From Microvirga sp. 3-52 (GTDB lineage Bacteria > Pseudomonadota > Alphaproteobacteria > Rhizobiales > Beijerinckiaceae): a stretch of DNA of 64,000 bases. The notes beneath the pieces were generated by a model. It ran no database searches. It saw nothing but the letters and a program-made list of their open reading frames with translations, and had not been told where the DNA came from. The stretch covers positions 46,363 to 110,362 of the forward strand of contig NZ_JAHAMK010000013.1 in NCBI RefSeq assembly GCF_018383585.1. The letters run 5' to 3'. Of the stretch, positions 62,707 to 64,000 are shown one piece after another (the stretch's first letter is position 1; each line of letters begins with the position of its first letter). A program made the position numbers and the translations under genes.

Positions 62707-62989
62707 AGAGACCTCTGTAGGCCCACATATTTGCGCGTCGAGGCCTCTTAGGCATCTGGCGCCTCCTGCAATTCGATGCATCAAACCATATGAACCAAAG
62801 ATGTTGGAGGCTTGATAGCAGACCGACGTCTGCATAGCCCAAACCCGGATGCGGTGAACCGACGCGAGAGCGTTGGAACACCGATCCAACCGATCGCTGC
62901 GATGAAAGACCGAAGGAAGCGTGGACACACCAAGGCTCGTAGACAGCAAAATCACTTGAAGTCATCAAGCAGTTTGCGCGAGCGTCGGA

Positions 62990-63217
62990 TCAAGCCCGTA
63001 ACGCCTTGCGATCTTCAATCGCCTCTTGTGTATGCAATCCGTCCTTAAGCGCGTTCTGATTGCCAATCGGCGCTCCTGATCCTTTCGCGCCCCCGTGCAT
63101 CCGGCACCGCGTCTTGCCCCGAACCGCCGGCGCAAGGCACGCAGTCCCTGATCGAGTTGTGGCCCCGCAGCGGCGGCTGTTGAGCATTGGGCTGGTATGT
63201 CGTTTATGGCGACCCAT
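62990..63217 (-). CDS. Small HGGxxxGAPxGNxNAxK motif protein
   Basis: A 75-residue basic protein. RRCGATTRSGTACLAPAVRG has a C-x-C type cysteine pattern and RCRMHGGAKGSGAPIGNQNA with LKDGLHTQEA follows. The same arrangement (C-C-HGG, then GAP-x-GN-x-NA) occurs in a widespread small-protein family of alphaproteobacteria, often near phage-like genes. Its start overlaps the previous gene by 14 bp, so the two are co-translated. Start could also be 63187. Function unknown. Confidence 0.7.
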   Translation of the reverse strand: MGRHKRHTSPMLNSRRCGATTRSGTACLAPAVRGKTRCRMHGGAKGSGAPIGNQNALKDGLHTQEAIEDRKALRA

Positions 63218-63815
63218 GGCGCCCTGTCCTCGCGGCGGCACGAACGGGAGCCGCTGGCATTGGATCCAAGGTCTCAACAGGTTTGTGCTCAAGTGCCTTC
63301 CCAGGCGGGCTGCCCTCAACTTCAGGACGAGCTAGCATCCGCTCGGTTTGCACATGGCCTACAACTGCTTGGCCGCCAGCCTGGACATTCACGTTCTCGA
63401 CATTGACTCTGGCCACTCCGATTCCGCGATGCTTGTCGAGAGCCTCCAGTTGGCGGAGGTACAGCGACATCAGTCGCTCAGCCTGTTTGATGTATTCAAA
63501 GCGCTGGGGTGAGTGCTGAGCACCTACGAACTGTGTGAGACAGCCCAATGCAGCGTTATGAACGGCAACCATTTGGACCGCGAGACTTCCCTCAAGTGCG
63601 TCCTGCGGTCGGATCGCGATCAGAGCGGCGATTGCGGCGTCCATTCGCTGGTCCGTTTCTTCGTCTTTAGAATTTGTTGGTAGCCACAAGGTTTCGAGAA
63701 GTTGCTGAATAAGGAGCACCTGAAGATCGCTGTGATTACTACCGGTGGCCTCAACGAGGGAGCTTACGCCGAACTTCTCGAGGAGATTCTTCTCAGAAGG
63801 CGTTTCGTCAGTCAT
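63204..63815 (-). CDS. Conserved hypothetical protein paired with the HGG protein
   Basis: A 203-residue protein, mainly helical, with a central segment FEYIKQAERLMSLYLRQLEA and LDKHRGIGVARVNVENVNVQ then AGGQAVVGHV. This AGGQA-VxG block is known beside HGG-type small proteins in alphaproteobacteria. No function assigned. The IS630 copy at the right edge begins about 3 bp upstream of its ATG, removing any ribosome-binding site of its own. Expression may be abolished or the true start may lie further in. Confidence 0.7.
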   Translation of the reverse strand: MTDETPSEKNLLEKFGVSSLVEATGSNHSDLQVLLIQQLLETLWLPTNSKDEETDQRMDAAIAALIAIRPQDALEGSLAVQMVAVHNAALGCLTQFVGAQHSPQRFEYIKQAERLMSLYLRQLEALDKHRGIGVARVNVENVNVQAGGQAVVGHVQTERMLARPEVEGSPPGKALEHKPVETLDPMPAAPVRAAARTGRHGSP

Positions 63816-63818
63816 CTA

Positions 63819-64000
63819 GAGCAACGGCAGTTCTGACGGAGTCCTTGGGGCTATGCGGCGCGGCGGCTTCGTGATTCACTTGTCTCAGCCCTCTTTCTGG
63901 GAGGAGATGAGCGATGACCAAGTCCTACTCGCTGGATCTGCGCCGCCGAGTGGCGCGCTTTGTCGAGGCGGGGCATTCCTGTCACGCGGCCGCCCGCCAC
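63819..64000 (+). mobile_element. IS630-family insertion sequence, left part (cut by window)
   Basis: Begins with GAGCAACGGCAGTTCTG after a TA (63817-63818), the IS630 target. The start resembles the CTAGAGCA ends of the element at 42.55 kb. The transposase gene starts at 63914 and the right end is outside the window. Confidence 0.75.
63914..64000 (+). CDS. IS630 family transposase, N-terminal part (cut by window)
   Basis: 29 codons (MTKSYSLDLRRRVARFVEAG, then HSCHAAARH) match the N-terminal helix-turn-helix of IS630 transposases (S-x-DLR-x-RV). The rest is outside the window. Confidence 0.8.
   Translation, partial: MTKSYSLDLRRRVARFVEAGHSCHAAARH

Overview
ORGANISM. The window looks like a high-GC alphaproteobacterial chromosome, most likely Rhizobiales and Methylobacteriaceae/Microvirga-like. 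This is an inference from codon use, a Thu-type sugar operon, a rhizobial-style intergenic repeat, FkbM/RTX/exopolysaccharide content and the IS families. No rRNA or tRNA gene was recognised. REGION 1 (1-11.3 kb): a carbohydrate uptake and oxidation locus. A minus-strand operon encodes a periplasmic sugar-binding protein, two permeases, a MalK-type ATPase, a TIM-barrel isomerase, a Gfo/Idh/MocA dehydrogenase, a ThuA-like protein and a ketopantoate-reductase-like protein cut by the left edge. Divergent from it are a LacI-type repressor, a second Gfo/Idh/MocA dehydrogenase and a phosphohexomutase. A perfect 14-bp palindrome between the divergent units is the probable operator. REGION 2 (11.3-57.5 kb): a very large surface-polysaccharide locus, with RTX calcium-binding genes at its left end (11.6 and 14.3 kb) and an RTX C-terminal fragment at its right end (57.3 kb). 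It encodes sugar-nucleotide synthesis (WbpA-type UDP-GlcNAc dehydrogenase; RfbC, RfbB and RfbA without RfbD; ManC; Gmd), glycosyltransferases of GT2, GT4 and other GT-B types, three FkbM methyltransferases, a lipid-flippase-like protein, an ABC-2 exporter pair, a pyruvyl transferase, an MBOAT/SGNH acetylation pair and two large membrane proteins. A tightly overlapping operon at 35.6-41.6 kb joins Gmd to a DegT-family enzyme whose PLP lysine is replaced by histidine. That is the signature of ColD-like 3-dehydratases and predicts a GDP-linked 3,6-dideoxyhexose. A small exported CVNH (cyanovirin-type) lectin at 49.8 kb sits inside the locus. IS ISLAND (21.4-28.5 kb): the polysaccharide locus is interrupted by an IS3 remnant, a 406-bp IS5-type miniature element, an IS701 element with intact ends inserted at that element's edge, a decayed IS481 element, a methyltransferase gene with two in-frame stops and an IS630 element. 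A second IS630 deletion derivative is at 42.6 kb and a third IS630 copy starts at the right edge. REGION 3 (57.5-64 kb): mixed accessory and housekeeping genes. These are an HNH nuclease, an XRE-type regulator with duplicated operator-like repeats, a peptidoglycan-binding-domain protein, an aldo/keto reductase, a VapBC toxin-antitoxin pair with a palindromic operator, and a small gene pair whose upstream side is cut by IS630. INTEGRATION. ManC and possibly the phosphohexomutase feed GDP-mannose. Gmd, the ColD-like enzyme and the following epimerase/reductase convert it to a deoxy sugar. The glycosyltransferases build a repeat unit, which is predicted to be exported through the ABC-2 transporter and decorated by methyl, acetyl and pyruvyl groups. 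RTX and CVNH proteins may bind the product at the surface. The pathway assignments are inferred from families and gene order only.
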